NCBI RefSeq assembly: GCF_015160875.1
Contig: NZ_CP063374.1
Span: forward strand, 4,467,501-4,531,500
Reading direction: 5' to 3'
Length of the DNA: 64,000 bases
Source: Streptomyces chromofuscus
Lineage (GTDB): Bacteria; Actinomycetota; Actinomycetes; Streptomycetales; Streptomycetaceae
The position numbers were made by a program, and so were the translations under genes. Below are positions 32,769 to 41,673 of the stretch, in pieces; the stretch's first letter is position 1, and every line of letters starts with the position of its first letter. Below the pieces are notes generated by a model that saw only the letters and a program-made list of their open reading frames with translations, was not told where the DNA came from and made no database searches.

Positions 32769-33374
32769 ATGACCGACCCCGTGACGCTGGACGGCGAGGG
32801 CACGATCGGCGAGTTCGACGAGAAGCGCGCCGAGAACGCCGTACGCGAACTCCTGATCGCGGTCGGCGAGGACCCGGACCGCGAAGGGCTCAGGGAGACG
32901 CCGGCGCGGGTGGCGCGGGCGTACAAGGAGATCTTCGCGGGGCTGTGGCAGAAGCCCGAGGACGTGCTCACGACGACGTTCGACATCGGGCACGACGAGA
33001 TGGTGCTCGTGAAGGACATCGAGGTGTACTCGACCTGTGAGCATCATCTGGTGCCGTTCAGGGGCGTCGCCCACGTCGGGTACATCCCTGCCACCTCCGG
33101 GAAGATCACGGGGTTGTCGAAGCTGGCCCGGCTCGTGGACGTCTACGCTCGCCGGCCGCAGGTGCAGGAACGACTCACCACGCAGATCGCGGACTCCCTG
33201 ATGGAGATACTGGAGCCGCGCGGCGTGATCGTGGTCGTGGAGTGCGAGCACATGTGCATGTCGATGCGGGGCATCCGCAAGCCCGGCGCCAAGACCATCA
33301 CGTCGGCGGTGCGGGGCCAGCTGCGGGACGCGGCGACGCGGAACGAGGCGATGAGCCTGATCATGGCTCGCTGA
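32769..33374 (+). CDS. folE: GTP cyclohydrolase I
   Basis: First enzyme of folate synthesis: GTP to 7,8-dihydroneopterin triphosphate. 201 residues. Zinc ligands are C90 and H93 in STCEHHLVPF and C163 in ECEHMCMSM. The GTP-binding parts GKITGLSKLARLVD and REGLRETPARVARAY are intact. GAGG before the ATG. It follows ftsH on the plus strand, while folK, folB and folP lie on the minus strand just beyond, so the folate genes meet tail to tail. Confidence 0.97.
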   Translation: MTDPVTLDGEGTIGEFDEKRAENAVRELLIAVGEDPDREGLRETPARVARAYKEIFAGLWQKPEDVLTTTFDIGHDEMVLVKDIEVYSTCEHHLVPFRGVAHVGYIPATSGKITGLSKLARLVDVYARRPQVQERLTTQIADSLMEILEPRGVIVVVECEHMCMSMRGIRKPGAKTITSAVRGQLRDAATRNEAMSLIMAR

Positions 33375-33432
33375 GGTCAGGGCCGACGACGGGCGCCGGC
33401 GCGGGCGTCGCGATGCGGCCGGAGCCGTGTGC

Positions 33433-33921
33433 TCACGCCGCCGGAGCCGTGCCCGCGCCGTTGTGTTCGTCGTCTTCCGGGAGTTTGCAGACGTGCTCCA
33501 GGAAGATGGCCGCCGCGATGACGGCGATGCCCGCCACGACCGAGCAGCCGGCGTAGATGGCCTGGTCGCGGCGGGCCGGGATGTCGAGGGACTCCAGCAG
33601 GAAGACGCCCACGCCGCCGTACACACCGGCGACCAGGGCGGCGACCAGGGCGCTGGCCTGGCCGAACACGACCGCGCGAGCCGCCATCAGCGGGTCGACG
33701 CCCTTGGCCTCGGGGCGGCGCTCACGCTGGGCCTTGAGGCGGGCGCGGATCGAGAGCGCCGTGGCGAGCAGCACCGCGGCGATCAGGGCCAGGACGATGG
33801 GCGCGGCGAGAGGGACGCTCGGGAGCGTGCCGATCGAGTTCCAGAGGCGGGCGCCCGCCCACGACAGGATCCCGGCGACGACGAAGACGCCGATCAGCAC
33901 CCTGATGCGCAGCTCTCTCAC
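33433..33921 (-). CDS. DUF3180 membrane protein
   Basis: A 162-residue protein with four predicted membrane helices (for example VLIGVFVVAGILSWAGARLW and IYAGCSVVAGIAVIAAAIFL), matching the DUF3180 family. Its function is unknown, but it is regularly found directly after folK in actinobacteria, as here. GTG start; reads toward folE. Confidence 0.8.
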   Translation of the reverse strand: MRELRIRVLIGVFVVAGILSWAGARLWNSIGTLPSVPLAAPIVLALIAAVLLATALSIRARLKAQRERRPEAKGVDPLMAARAVVFGQASALVAALVAGVYGGVGVFLLESLDIPARRDQAIYAGCSVVAGIAVIAAAIFLEHVCKLPEDDEHNGAGTAPAA

Positions 33922-33976
33922 GGTGTCCCTTCGGTTCCCCGGATACCCCGGACTGTGACCGTCTCGACCTTAACGA

Positions 33977-34588
33977 CTACTCGGGCAGCCGGAGTTCCAG
34001 GTCCCCTCGGGCGGCGACACCGGTACGGGTGACGGCGCCGAGCAGTTCGGCCACGGCGCCGCGGCCGGGCAGCTGGGCCTCGGGCTCGACGTCGTGCCAG
34101 GGGGCGAGCACGAAGGCGCGTTCGTGGGCGCGCGGGTGGGGGAGGGTGAGCGTCGGGTCGTCGGAGACGACGTCGGCGTACGACACGATGTCGACGTCCA
34201 GCGTGCGCGGGCCCCAGCGCTCGTCACGGACCCGGTGGAAGGCCTCCTCGACCGCGTGCGCCCGCTCCAGCAGGGAGGACGGGGGCAGGGTCGTCTTCAG
34301 GACCACGACCGCGTTGAAGTACGAGGGCTGGCTGCCGGGCTCGACGCCCCACGGTTCCGTCTCGTAGACGGGGGACACGGCCTTGATGCGCACGCCCGGG
34401 GTGTCTTCCAGGGCGTCGATGGCGCCCTGCAGGGTCTCCAGGCGGTTGCCGAGGTTGGAGCCGATGGAGATCACGGCCCGTTTGGGGTTGTGCAGGGTGG
34501 TGTCGGCGGCGTCGACCCTCTCGACGACGGAGGCGGGTACCGGCTGTACGGTCGGGTCGCTGTGACCCTCGGTGAACGAGGCAGTCAT
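33977..34588 (-). CDS. folK: 2-amino-4-hydroxy-6-hydroxymethyldihydropteridine diphosphokinase
   Basis: Transfers pyrophosphate from ATP to 6-hydroxymethyl-dihydropterin in folate synthesis. 203 residues. Motifs: ISIGSNLGNRLETLQGA, SPVYETEPWGV, RWGPRTLDVDI (Mg/ATP site) and LPHPRAHERAFVLAPW. A polar N-terminal extension of about 37 residues precedes the domain. Its ATG overlaps the folB stop by 4 nt, so the two are coupled. Confidence 0.95.
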   Translation of the reverse strand: MTASFTEGHSDPTVQPVPASVVERVDAADTTLHNPKRAVISIGSNLGNRLETLQGAIDALEDTPGVRIKAVSPVYETEPWGVEPGSQPSYFNAVVVLKTTLPPSSLLERAHAVEEAFHRVRDERWGPRTLDVDIVSYADVVSDDPTLTLPHPRAHERAFVLAPWHDVEPEAQLPGRGAVAELLGAVTRTGVAARGDLELRLPE

Positions 34589-34944
34589 ACTCGGCTCCGG
34601 GTGATGGTGACGGTGACGTCGTCGAAGGGGACCGTGATCGGCGCGTCCGGCTTGTGGACGGTGACCTCGACCTCCTGGACGCCTTCGTGCTTCAGACAGG
34701 CCTGGGCGATGTGCTCGGCGAGTGTCTCGATGAGGTTGACGGGCTCGCCCTCGACGACGGCCACGACCTCTTCCGCCACGATGCCGTAGTGCACGGTCTT
34801 CGCCAGGTCGTCGTCGGCCGCGGCCGGGCGGGTGTCCAGGCCGAGGACCAGGTCCACGATGAAGGTCTGGCCCTCCTCGCGCTCCCTGGGGAACACACCG
34901 TGGTGCCCGCGGGCCTTCAGGCCGCGCAGCGCGACACGATCCAC
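34585..34944 (-). CDS. folB: Dihydroneopterin aldolase
   Basis: Cleaves dihydroneopterin to 6-hydroxymethyl-dihydropterin and glycolaldehyde. 119 residues. VDRVALRGLKARGHHGVFPR contains the family start, and VEGEPVNLIETLAEHIA holds the conserved active-site glutamate region; VEVTVHKPDAPI closes the fold. The GTG is chosen with AGGAG 8 nt upstream. Coupled to folK. Confidence 0.95.
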   Translation of the reverse strand: MDRVALRGLKARGHHGVFPREREEGQTFIVDLVLGLDTRPAAADDDLAKTVHYGIVAEEVVAVVEGEPVNLIETLAEHIAQACLKHEGVQEVEVTVHKPDAPITVPFDDVTVTITRSRV

Positions 34945-35048
34945 GCGAATCACTCCTGCAATCGTCGGGTGCGACCGGTCCGTACCGTGTGCGGGCGGCA
35001 CACCGGCCTCGAACGAATCTACCTGCGGACACCGACAGTGCCGGGTCT

Positions 35049-35064
35049 CGGGCCCGCGGGCCCG
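35049..35064. terminator. Palindrome downstream of NTF2-like gene
   Basis: CGGGCCCGCGGGCCCG, a perfect 16-bp palindrome in the 274-nt gap between the NTF2-like gene and folB (both minus strand). It could end the folP transcript. The gap also has TTCCCC-C-GGGGAA (35094-35106), a possible operator for folB-folK. Confidence 0.45.
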
Positions 35065-35218
35065 GGTGGGAGCCGGGAGGTTTCATCGCATGTTTCCCCC
35101 GGGGAATCCGGCGGCTCACGGGCTGGTAGCCGCCCATACTCCCGAGTTCGTGATTCCCGCCACTTCTTCGTCCCTTCGGGCCGTCCGGTTCGTTCCGGCT
35201 CCCCGGGCCCCTACCCAC

Positions 35219-35722
35219 TCAGCCGGTCGACTCGTCGTCCTCGCCCTCGGCGTTTTCGGTCAGGACCGGGGAGGCGTGGTGCGACCAGAGTTTCCAGCCG
35301 GCATCGGTGCGCCGGAACACGTTGGTGGCGACCACGAGCTGGCCGACGAGCGGGCCGGGCCCGTCGCCGTCCTCGGGTGCGGGGCCGCCGCTGAGGATGT
35401 TCTCCGTGCAGCTCACCAGGGCGGTGTCGCCGGTGACGGAGACGTGCACGTCGGTCAGGAAGAACTGGATGTAGTCCGTGTTCGCCATGATCAGGGCGTA
35501 CGACCGGAGCACCTCGCCGCGGCCGGTGAGCACCGGCCAGCCGGGGTGCACGCAGGAGACCACGCCGGTGTCCGCCGGGTCGTGGTAGGTCTCGTCGACG
35601 CCCAGGTCGGACGGGGTGAGCCAGAGCGTGGACAGCTCCTCGAAGTCGCCCCGCTCCAGTGCCTCGTAGAAGGCCGTGTTGGCGAGTTCGACCTGCTCGA
35701 CGTCGGTGTGGGGGGCGCTCAC
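35219..35722 (-). CDS. NTF2/SnoaL-like nuclear transport factor 2 family protein
   Basis: A 167-residue cone-shaped NTF2-fold protein: ELANTAFYEALERGDFEELS and LWLTPSDLGVDETYHDPAD at the start, and LVVATNVFRRTDAGWKLWSH in the C-terminal strands. It is commonly placed between folP and folB in Streptomyces; its role, enzymatic or ligand-binding, is not known. The GTG lies in the folP stop (GTGA) and is preceded by AAGGAG, so it is coupled to folP. Confidence 0.85.
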   Translation of the reverse strand: MSAPHTDVEQVELANTAFYEALERGDFEELSTLWLTPSDLGVDETYHDPADTGVVSCVHPGWPVLTGRGEVLRSYALIMANTDYIQFFLTDVHVSVTGDTALVSCTENILSGGPAPEDGDGPGPLVGQLVVATNVFRRTDAGWKLWSHHASPVLTENAEGEDDESTG

Positions 35723-36603
35723 CGGGCTCCTTCGTGGGCTGACGTGCGCGCTTCTTCCACGGCGCGTGCGACGCGTACCGCGTCCGCGGTGGCGCGGACC
35801 TCGTGGACGCGCACCGCCCATGCGCCGGCGTGGGCGGCCAGCGCGGAGACGGCGGCGGTCGCCGCGTCGCGTTCCCGCGCCGGTGGCGGGGCGCCTTCCG
35901 GGCCGGCCAGTACGCGGCCGAGGAAGCGCTTGCGGGAGGCGGCGACGAGCAGGGGGTGCCCCAGGGCGCGCAGGCGGTCGAGGTGGGCGAGGAGCGTGAG
36001 GTCGTGCTCGGCCTCCTTGGAGAAGCCGAGGCCGGGGTCGATCACGATCCGGTCGGGGGCGACGCCGCCCTCCAGGACGGCCTCCACGCGCGCGTGCAGC
36101 TCGTCGACGACCTCGGTGACGACGTCGTCGTAGACGCCCCTGACGTTGCCGCCCTCCAGGAAGCCGCGCCAGTGCATGACGACGAAGGGCGCGCCGGTCT
36201 GCGCGACGACCGGAATCATCGCGGGGTCGGCGAGGCCGCCGCTGACGTCGTTGACGAGGGCGGCGCCGGCGGCGAGGGCCTGCTCGGCGACGGACGCGCG
36301 CATGGTGTCGACGGAGACGACGACGCCTTCGGAGGCGAGGCCGCGGACGACGGGGATGACGCGGCGCAGTTCCTCGGCCTCGTCGACCCGGGTCGCGCCG
36401 GGGCGGGTGGACTCGCCGCCGACGTCCACGAGGTCGGCGCCCTCGGTGACGAGGCCGAGGCCGTGCTTGACGGCGGCGGTGGTGTCGAACCAGCGGCCGC
36501 CGTCGGAGAAGGAGTCGGGAGTGACGTTCACGACTCCCATGACCGCGCAGCGGTCCCATTCCGGAAGGCCCGCGATCCGCCCGCGTCCGCTGTGGTAGCT
36601 CAT
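35719..36603 (-). CDS. folP: Dihydropteroate synthase
   Basis: Joins p-aminobenzoate to dihydropterin pyrophosphate; the sulfonamide target. 294 residues. MGVVNVTPDSFSDGG is the pterin/PPi loop, followed by VDVGGESTRPGA, VNDVSGG, IDPGLGFSK and AASRKRFLGRV. The ATG has no ribosome site but TACGCT (36610-36615 on the minus strand) ends 6 nt before it, which suggests a leaderless transcript for the folP-NTF2 unit. Confidence 0.97.
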   Translation of the reverse strand: MSYHSGRGRIAGLPEWDRCAVMGVVNVTPDSFSDGGRWFDTTAAVKHGLGLVTEGADLVDVGGESTRPGATRVDEAEELRRVIPVVRGLASEGVVVSVDTMRASVAEQALAAGAALVNDVSGGLADPAMIPVVAQTGAPFVVMHWRGFLEGGNVRGVYDDVVTEVVDELHARVEAVLEGGVAPDRIVIDPGLGFSKEAEHDLTLLAHLDRLRALGHPLLVAASRKRFLGRVLAGPEGAPPPARERDAATAAVSALAAHAGAWAVRVHEVRATADAVRVARAVEEARTSAHEGAR

Positions 36604-36615
36604 ACGTTCAGCGTA

Positions 36616-36872
36616 GGCCCAGGGTGGGGCCGCCTTCCCCCGGGCGGTTGGCCGGGCGGGATGACGGCCGGCCGGTTCGGCAGGGGCGGCGGTTCGGTGG
36701 GTGGGGCGGTGGCGGGGTGCGGCTGGATGGGCGGGGCGGTCGGGGTGGTGAGGTGCGAGGGGTGGGGCGGCCGGGGTGGTGCGGCCCGAGCGGCGGGGCC
36801 CCAGGGCTGGAGGGGGGGCGGGGTTCGCCGCTCGGGCCTGTCCGGCGTCAGGCGTGGCTCGGGCCGCCGCGC
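36616..36872. other. G-rich intergenic stretch with strand asymmetry
   Basis: About 250 nt between folP and the DUF2156 gene are strongly G-rich on the plus strand (runs such as GGGGCGG, GGGTGGGGCGG, GGAGGGGGGGCGGGG), so G-quadruplexes could form on that strand. I see no gene. It is where the missing 3' part of the upstream DUF2156 gene would have been. Confidence 0.5.
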
Positions 36873-38165
36873 TCAGGCCGCGCCCGTGTCTCGTCGTTGC
36901 GTGACGGACTGGATCCGGAACCGGCGGGCGAGGAGGGCGAGCGAGCGTCGTGCGCCGTCGGTGGTGCCACCGTCGTCGCAGGCGCGGTGGACTCCGTCCG
37001 GTCCCGCCTCGCCGAGGTCACGGGCGCGTCGTCCTCGGGTTTCGCCGTAGGCACGCTCGGTGCGCCCGGCCGGCTGACGCACGGTGCGCGCCGCGCGGCC
37101 GGCGAGGGAGAGGCCCGCGGCCTCCACCACCGCCCCGTCGCCCGGTCCGAGGACGCCGAGACCGGTCTCACGGGTCCACACCTCGCCGCCCGCCTCGGAG
37201 CAGTCCATGACGGCGGGCGTCCACGCACGCGCGCGTGCCTCGTCCATGAACCGCTCGATGGCGCCCGGCCAGGCCTCCACGTCGCCGAGCGGATCCCCGT
37301 CGGCGAGCATCACCCCGGACACCACGCGGTACGTCACCGCCGCCTTGCCGCTGGGCGAGAAGACGACGGCCCGGTCGCGGCGCAGCGTGACGTGGCCGGG
37401 CGTGCCGCGGCCGCCGTGCCGCCGCTGCAGGGCGCGCAGCCGGACCTCGTCGTCCTCGGTCAGCCGCGCGGCCGGATGCTCGGGGCGCAGGGCGAGGTAG
37501 AGGGTGGTGGCGGCGGTGAGCAGGCCGAGCGCGCCGAGGCAGACGGCGACCGACCGCGCGGTTGCGCCCTGGTGGGCGACCGGGCCGTGGACGCCGAACA
37601 GGCCGTACAGGACATGGGTGATGCGGTCCGCGAGGGACGGGTCGCCGATGAGGCGGTGCGGGTGCGCGCTGACGACGACCAGGCCCAGGGCGAGCGAACC
37701 GGCGCCCATGAGCACGAAGTTGGTGAGCGCCCGCCACCGGCTGCGCGGGCCGGGCGGGGACATGAATCGGTCGCGGTGGCGCAGCAGCGGCGCGAGCAGC
37801 CCGAGGGAAACGACCACGCCGATCAGGGAGTGCCGGTCCGTGAACTGGGCAACCGCCCCGGCCGGCAGCAGTGCGACGGCGGTCCGCCAGGCCAGGCGCC
37901 TGCCGCGCGCGAGGCCGGGGGCGAGCAGCAGCAACAGCACGCCGACGCAGAGCGAGAGCGCGGCGGCGAACGGTCCGAGCGCGCCGGGCGGAAGCTCGGC
38001 GAAGGCGTGCACACGCGTGTGCCGGACGCGTGGGACGACGCCCGTGGCGAGGTGCACGAGGCCCACGAGGGCGCAGGCCCGGGCGACGAGGACGGGGACG
38101 CGCTCGGGGCGCGGACCGCGCGACTCGCGGCGCCGCCTCGTTTCCCCCTCTTCCCTGACAGACAT
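36873..38165 (-). CDS. DUF2156/MprF-like membrane protein, C-terminus damaged
   Basis: A 430-residue relative of the MprF/LysX-type proteins (aminoacyl transfer to phosphatidylglycerol). Six or so membrane helices fill residues 25-250, then the DUF2156 (GNAT-like) domain starts: GTPGHVTLRRDRAVVFSPSG and AAVTYRVVSGVMLADGDPLG. The family is normally near 590 residues. Here recognisable domain sequence ends after ARTVRQPAGRTERA; about 130-150 residues appear to be missing and only a short stretch (LALLARRFRIQSV) recalls the family's last part. An internal deletion or frameshift is likely, so transferase activity is doubtful. Confidence 0.65.
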   Translation of the reverse strand: MSVREEGETRRRRESRGPRPERVPVLVARACALVGLVHLATGVVPRVRHTRVHAFAELPPGALGPFAAALSLCVGVLLLLLAPGLARGRRLAWRTAVALLPAGAVAQFTDRHSLIGVVVSLGLLAPLLRHRDRFMSPPGPRSRWRALTNFVLMGAGSLALGLVVVSAHPHRLIGDPSLADRITHVLYGLFGVHGPVAHQGATARSVAVCLGALGLLTAATTLYLALRPEHPAARLTEDDEVRLRALQRRHGGRGTPGHVTLRRDRAVVFSPSGKAAVTYRVVSGVMLADGDPLGDVEAWPGAIERFMDEARARAWTPAVMDCSEAGGEVWTRETGLGVLGPGDGAVVEAAGLSLAGRAARTVRQPAGRTERAYGETRGRRARDLGEAGPDGVHRACDDGGTTDGARRSLALLARRFRIQSVTQRRDTGAA

Positions 38166-38429
38166 CGCATTCCGTGATTCGCGCGAGAGTTGGCATCCGG
38201 TGCCGATTCGGGCATCCGGCGACATTGCGCCCTCTAGGACGGTGGGGCGGCGGGCGAGGTTCACTCCGCCGCGCAAAGCCGTGCCCAAGGCCGCGGTCGC
38301 CCTGTCACGGGGGCATGTGGTCGTTCTGTTTCAGGTCCGCACGCGGGCTGTCGTGCCAAGGCCACATGGTGGCTGTGTTTTTACCGCCTGGAGCACCACG
38401 ATTCGCCTACGCGCGGTAAGTTTCTGGCC

Positions 38430-39620
38430 ATGCCACGTGGACGTCACCGCCATTCACCGCCCTTGCACAGGCTGCTGCCCCCGTCGGCGATCGCAGGCGT
38501 CTCCCTCGTCTGCGCCCTCGGCCCCTGGGTGTTCACGGAGCCGACGCTGCTCCGTGTGCTGGCCGCGGCCGCCGCGGTGACGGCGATCGCCGGCGCGGTC
38601 GTCATGCGCCGCTGGGACATCCAGGCCGGCAAGCAGGTGGCCGACCTCACGCGCGCGCGGGCGAGCGACGAGTGGCGGCACGAGGAGCGCGTCGCCGAAC
38701 TCGAGAGCGACCTGGAGGAGTCGCGCGAGCTGCGCGGCAAACTCGAACAGCGGCTGCGCGCGAAGCGGGCCGAACTGGCCGGGCTGCGCAACGAGCACGC
38801 GGCACTGCTGCGCCGGTACGCCACCGCCGAGACCGAGCGCGCGAGCGCCCTGGAAGGCCGTCGTCTGCTGGAGATCGAGGCCACCACTCCCGCGCGTGCG
38901 CTGCCTCCGGCACCGGTGCCGAGGGACTCGGACGAGGTCGGCCCGACGGCTGCCCAGGACACCGCCGTCGAGGAGACACCCGTCGACGAGGCCGCCGTCG
39001 ACGAGGCCGCCGCCGGGGAGAAGCCGGGGACTTCCGGGCTGTTCTCCCCGGAGGGGTCGCGGCTGTTCCTGCGGGCGCAGGCCGCGCTGGTCCGCTTCGA
39101 CGCCGACGCGAGGCCGGGGGCCGGACGGGACGCGGCTGCCCGGACGGAGCCCTCCGCCGAGGAACCCGTGCCGGCCGACGCCGGCCGGGGGCCCGGGGCG
39201 GAGGCCGCGCAGGAGGACGAGGCGCGGGGGAAGACCGAGGCGGCCGACGGGCACGAGCGCGCGGCCGCCACCCCCACCCGGTCCACGATGCAGAAGCCGT
39301 CCGGTCACTTCACCGTGCCGACCGCGGTGGCCGTCGTACCGGCGTCCGCGCCCGTGCGGCGTCCCCAGGCCGAGGGCGGGTTCGACTTCTTCGGGACGAA
39401 GACGAAGGGTGCGGCGTCCGTCGCCCTGGAGGCCGTGCAGAACGAGGACCTCGCCGACGTGGTCGGACAGGAGGCACTGGATCTGCACAAGGCCCAGGCG
39501 GAGGCGGAGTTCAAGCCCGTGACCGCCGAGTCGCGCGCGGTCGGTCAGGTGATCGACCTGACGGCGCACGACGAGACCGAGCAGATCGACGTCCTGGGGC
39601 TGCGCAGCGCGGCCTCCTGA
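38430..39620 (+). CDS. Membrane-anchored coiled-coil hypothetical protein
   Basis: A 396-residue protein with two N-terminal hydrophobic segments (SAIAGVSLVCALGPWVF and VLAAAAAVTAIAGAVVM), then a coiled coil of about 90 residues rich in Glu/Arg (RVAELESDLEESRELRGKLE), and a long acidic low-complexity region ending in a conserved-looking C-terminus (GGFDFFGTK, VIDLTAHDETEQID). Function unknown; topology suggests a cytoplasmic filament-like domain tethered to the membrane. TAAGTT ends 7 nt before the ATG, a leaderless pattern. Confidence 0.75.
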   Translation: MPRGRHRHSPPLHRLLPPSAIAGVSLVCALGPWVFTEPTLLRVLAAAAAVTAIAGAVVMRRWDIQAGKQVADLTRARASDEWRHEERVAELESDLEESRELRGKLEQRLRAKRAELAGLRNEHAALLRRYATAETERASALEGRRLLEIEATTPARALPPAPVPRDSDEVGPTAAQDTAVEETPVDEAAVDEAAAGEKPGTSGLFSPEGSRLFLRAQAALVRFDADARPGAGRDAAARTEPSAEEPVPADAGRGPGAEAAQEDEARGKTEAADGHERAAATPTRSTMQKPSGHFTVPTAVAVVPASAPVRRPQAEGGFDFFGTKTKGAASVALEAVQNEDLADVVGQEALDLHKAQAEAEFKPVTAESRAVGQVIDLTAHDETEQIDVLGLRSAAS

Positions 39621-39639
39621 CCGCCCGCGCGTCCGGCCG

Positions 39640-40974
39640 TCACGCCATCCACCGGTCCGGCCGCGCGTCCCTGCGTCCCGTCCGTGACCGCTCGGCCTGG
39701 GCGCGCAGCAGGTGCGCGGCCTCCTCGGCGTCCCTCAGGCGGGCTGTCACGGTCCTGTTGGCGCCGGTGTCCACGTGGACGTGCGCGAGTCGCCACAGCC
39801 GCATCCAGGGGCCCTGCTCCTGGCGGACGCTCTGCACCTTGGCGTGCGGCACGAGCGCGAGGCTGCGCCGGAGCAGCCCGTGCCGGGCCGCGAACACCGT
39901 GTCCGTGACGATGAGGCCGTAGCCCCGCCACCACAGTGGCAGGCACCGGCCCGCGCGTCGCGGCGGGCGGGACAGGGCCGAGGCGGGCGGCAGCGTCACG
40001 CCGGGCAGTACGCGCGCGACGAGGGGCTCCGCGATCTCGCGCGGGGCCACCGGCAGCAGCACCGAGTTCGACGACCCGGCCACGTCCAGCTCCACCCGCA
40101 CCCAGCCCCGCCGCCGCCACAGCAGCGGTTCGACGATGCGCACGGTCTGCACCCGCCCCGGCGGCACCGTCTCGTGCGCGCGGTCGAGCAGCCCGCGGTC
40201 GATCCGGATGCCGTCCGGCGACTCGGCCACCGTCCAGTCGTACTCGGCGACGAACCGCCCCACACTGCTCGCGCCCGCCGCACCGAACAGCGGCACGGCG
40301 GTCGCGACCACCGTCCACAGGTTGTGGGTGAAGTACCACAGCACCGCCGGTACGACGAGCGCGGCGGCCAGCGTGGCCCAGGTCGCGCCGGTCAGCAGCA
40401 GGGAGAGGGCGAGCACGCCCGGCGGTACGTTCAGCAGCCGCTGCTGCGGCGCCTCGCCGACCTCGTGCGCGGTCTCGGGGGCGAAACCGGCCGCGCGCGC
40501 GAGGAGTTCGGCCCGCAGCGCGCGTGCGTCGCTCTCGCCCAGGTAGGCGAGTTCGTCCTTCCTGTCGGTCCCTATGACGTCGAGTCTGAGTTTCGCGACG
40601 CCCGCCACGCGCGCGAGGAGGGGCCTCGTGACGTCGACGGCCTGGATGCGCTCCAGGCGGATGTGCGCGGTGCGCCGGAACAACAGGCCGGTGCGGATGC
40701 GCAGTTCCGTCCCGGTCACCGCGAAGTGCGTGAACCACCAGCTGAGGAAGCCGTACAGCGCGGCGGCCGGGAGGACCACCGCGAGGGCTATGAGGATCGT
40801 GGTCGTCGTCAGCCGGGTCAGCTGGCGGTGCGTCCCGTCCGGATCGTGCAGCGCCCATCCGATGAGTACGGCGACCGGCGCCCAGGCCCGCCGGAACGGC
40901 GTGACCGGGTGCAGCCGCCGTTCGGTCACGGTCACCTCGCGGCGCGCCTCGTCGTGGGTGCCCGGCACGGTCAC
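39640..40974 (-). CDS. Bacterial PH-domain (YdbT-like) membrane protein
   Basis: A 444-residue membrane protein with repeated bPH2 (DUF304) domains and paired membrane helices: WFTHFAVTGTELRIRTGLLF and RRTAHIRLERIQAVDVTRPL are the typical YdbT signature, repeated later as YGLIVTDTVFAARHGLLRRS. The family is of unknown function; a role in envelope stress or membrane defence has been proposed for some. GTG overlaps the stop of the smaller partner (GTGA). The pair equals the ydbS-ydbT couple. Confidence 0.85.
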   Translation of the reverse strand: MTVPGTHDEARREVTVTERRLHPVTPFRRAWAPVAVLIGWALHDPDGTHRQLTRLTTTTILIALAVVLPAAALYGFLSWWFTHFAVTGTELRIRTGLLFRRTAHIRLERIQAVDVTRPLLARVAGVAKLRLDVIGTDRKDELAYLGESDARALRAELLARAAGFAPETAHEVGEAPQQRLLNVPPGVLALSLLLTGATWATLAAALVVPAVLWYFTHNLWTVVATAVPLFGAAGASSVGRFVAEYDWTVAESPDGIRIDRGLLDRAHETVPPGRVQTVRIVEPLLWRRRGWVRVELDVAGSSNSVLLPVAPREIAEPLVARVLPGVTLPPASALSRPPRRAGRCLPLWWRGYGLIVTDTVFAARHGLLRRSLALVPHAKVQSVRQEQGPWMRLWRLAHVHVDTGANRTVTARLRDAEEAAHLLRAQAERSRTGRRDARPDRWMA

Positions 40975-41642
40975 AGCCCCGCCGATCGTGCCTCGCCCAG
41001 CTCGGTGAGCCGGTCGCGCAGCCGTTCGGCCTCGCCCGGGTCGAGGCCGGGGATGGTCGCGTCGGTCGCTGCGGCGGCCGTGTGCAGCTGGACGCTGGCC
41101 AGCCCGAAGTGCCGCTCCACGGGACCGGAGGTCACCTCGACCAGCTGCATGCGGCCGTACGGCACCACCGTCACGGTGTGCCACAGCACGCCGCGGCTGA
41201 TCAGCAGGTCGTCGGCGCGCTCGGCGTACCGCCAGGAGCGCCAGTTGCGGCCGATCATCTCCCAGCCCCACACCATGAGCGCCAGCGGGACCAGCGCGAA
41301 CGCGGCCCACGCGGGACCGGCCAGCAGCCCGAGCAGGAGGCCGGTCGCGAGGGTGAGCGACCCCAGCCACACCACCAGCAACAGCCGACGCATGCGCAGC
41401 AGGGTGGGCGGCAGACCGGTCCACGCGGGTTCGGCCTCCGTCGTCACCACGGCCGCCGCACCTGCCGGGCCGTCGCTTCCCGCGCCTGTCGGACTGCTGG
41501 CTCCCGTGCTCGTCGGGCCGTCGCTTCCCGCGCCTGTCGGGCCGTTGGTCTCCGGCCTCGTCGGCCCGTCGTCCTCCGGTCCCGTGGGGCCGCTGCCTGC
41601 CCGGCCCGTCGTCGCGCCGCCCTCGGGGCTCCCCGTCTCCAT
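40971..41642 (-). CDS. Bacterial PH-domain (YdbS-like) membrane protein
   Basis: A 223-residue protein with one bPH2 domain (RADDLLISRGVLWHTVTVVP then YGRMQLVEVTSGPVERHFGL) after two membrane helices. The first 65 residues are an unusual Gly/Pro/Thr/Ser low-complexity tail made of imperfect repeats such as GSDGPT and TGAGSDGP, coded by roughly 36-nt DNA repeats (about 41461-41610). TAGGCT ends 6 nt before the ATG on the minus strand, so the transcript may be leaderless. Partner of the next, larger PH-domain protein. Confidence 0.85.
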   Translation of the reverse strand: METGSPEGGATTGRAGSGPTGPEDDGPTRPETNGPTGAGSDGPTSTGASSPTGAGSDGPAGAAAVVTTEAEPAWTGLPPTLLRMRRLLLVVWLGSLTLATGLLLGLLAGPAWAAFALVPLALMVWGWEMIGRNWRSWRYAERADDLLISRGVLWHTVTVVPYGRMQLVEVTSGPVERHFGLASVQLHTAAAATDATIPGLDPGEAERLRDRLTELGEARSAGL

Positions 41643-41673
41643 ACGGCCAGCCTACGTAGGCCAGACTGTGTCC
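41643..41673. promoter_or_regulatory. Short divergent promoter with central palindrome
   Basis: Only 31 bp separate the start codons of the YdbS-like gene (minus) and nuoD2 (plus). TAGGCT (41649-41654, minus strand) and CAGACT (41662-41667, plus strand) are placed 6 nt before each start, flanking the palindrome GCCTACGTAGGC (41650-41661). Both transcripts would be leaderless, and the two RNA polymerases could not sit there at once. Confidence 0.65.
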
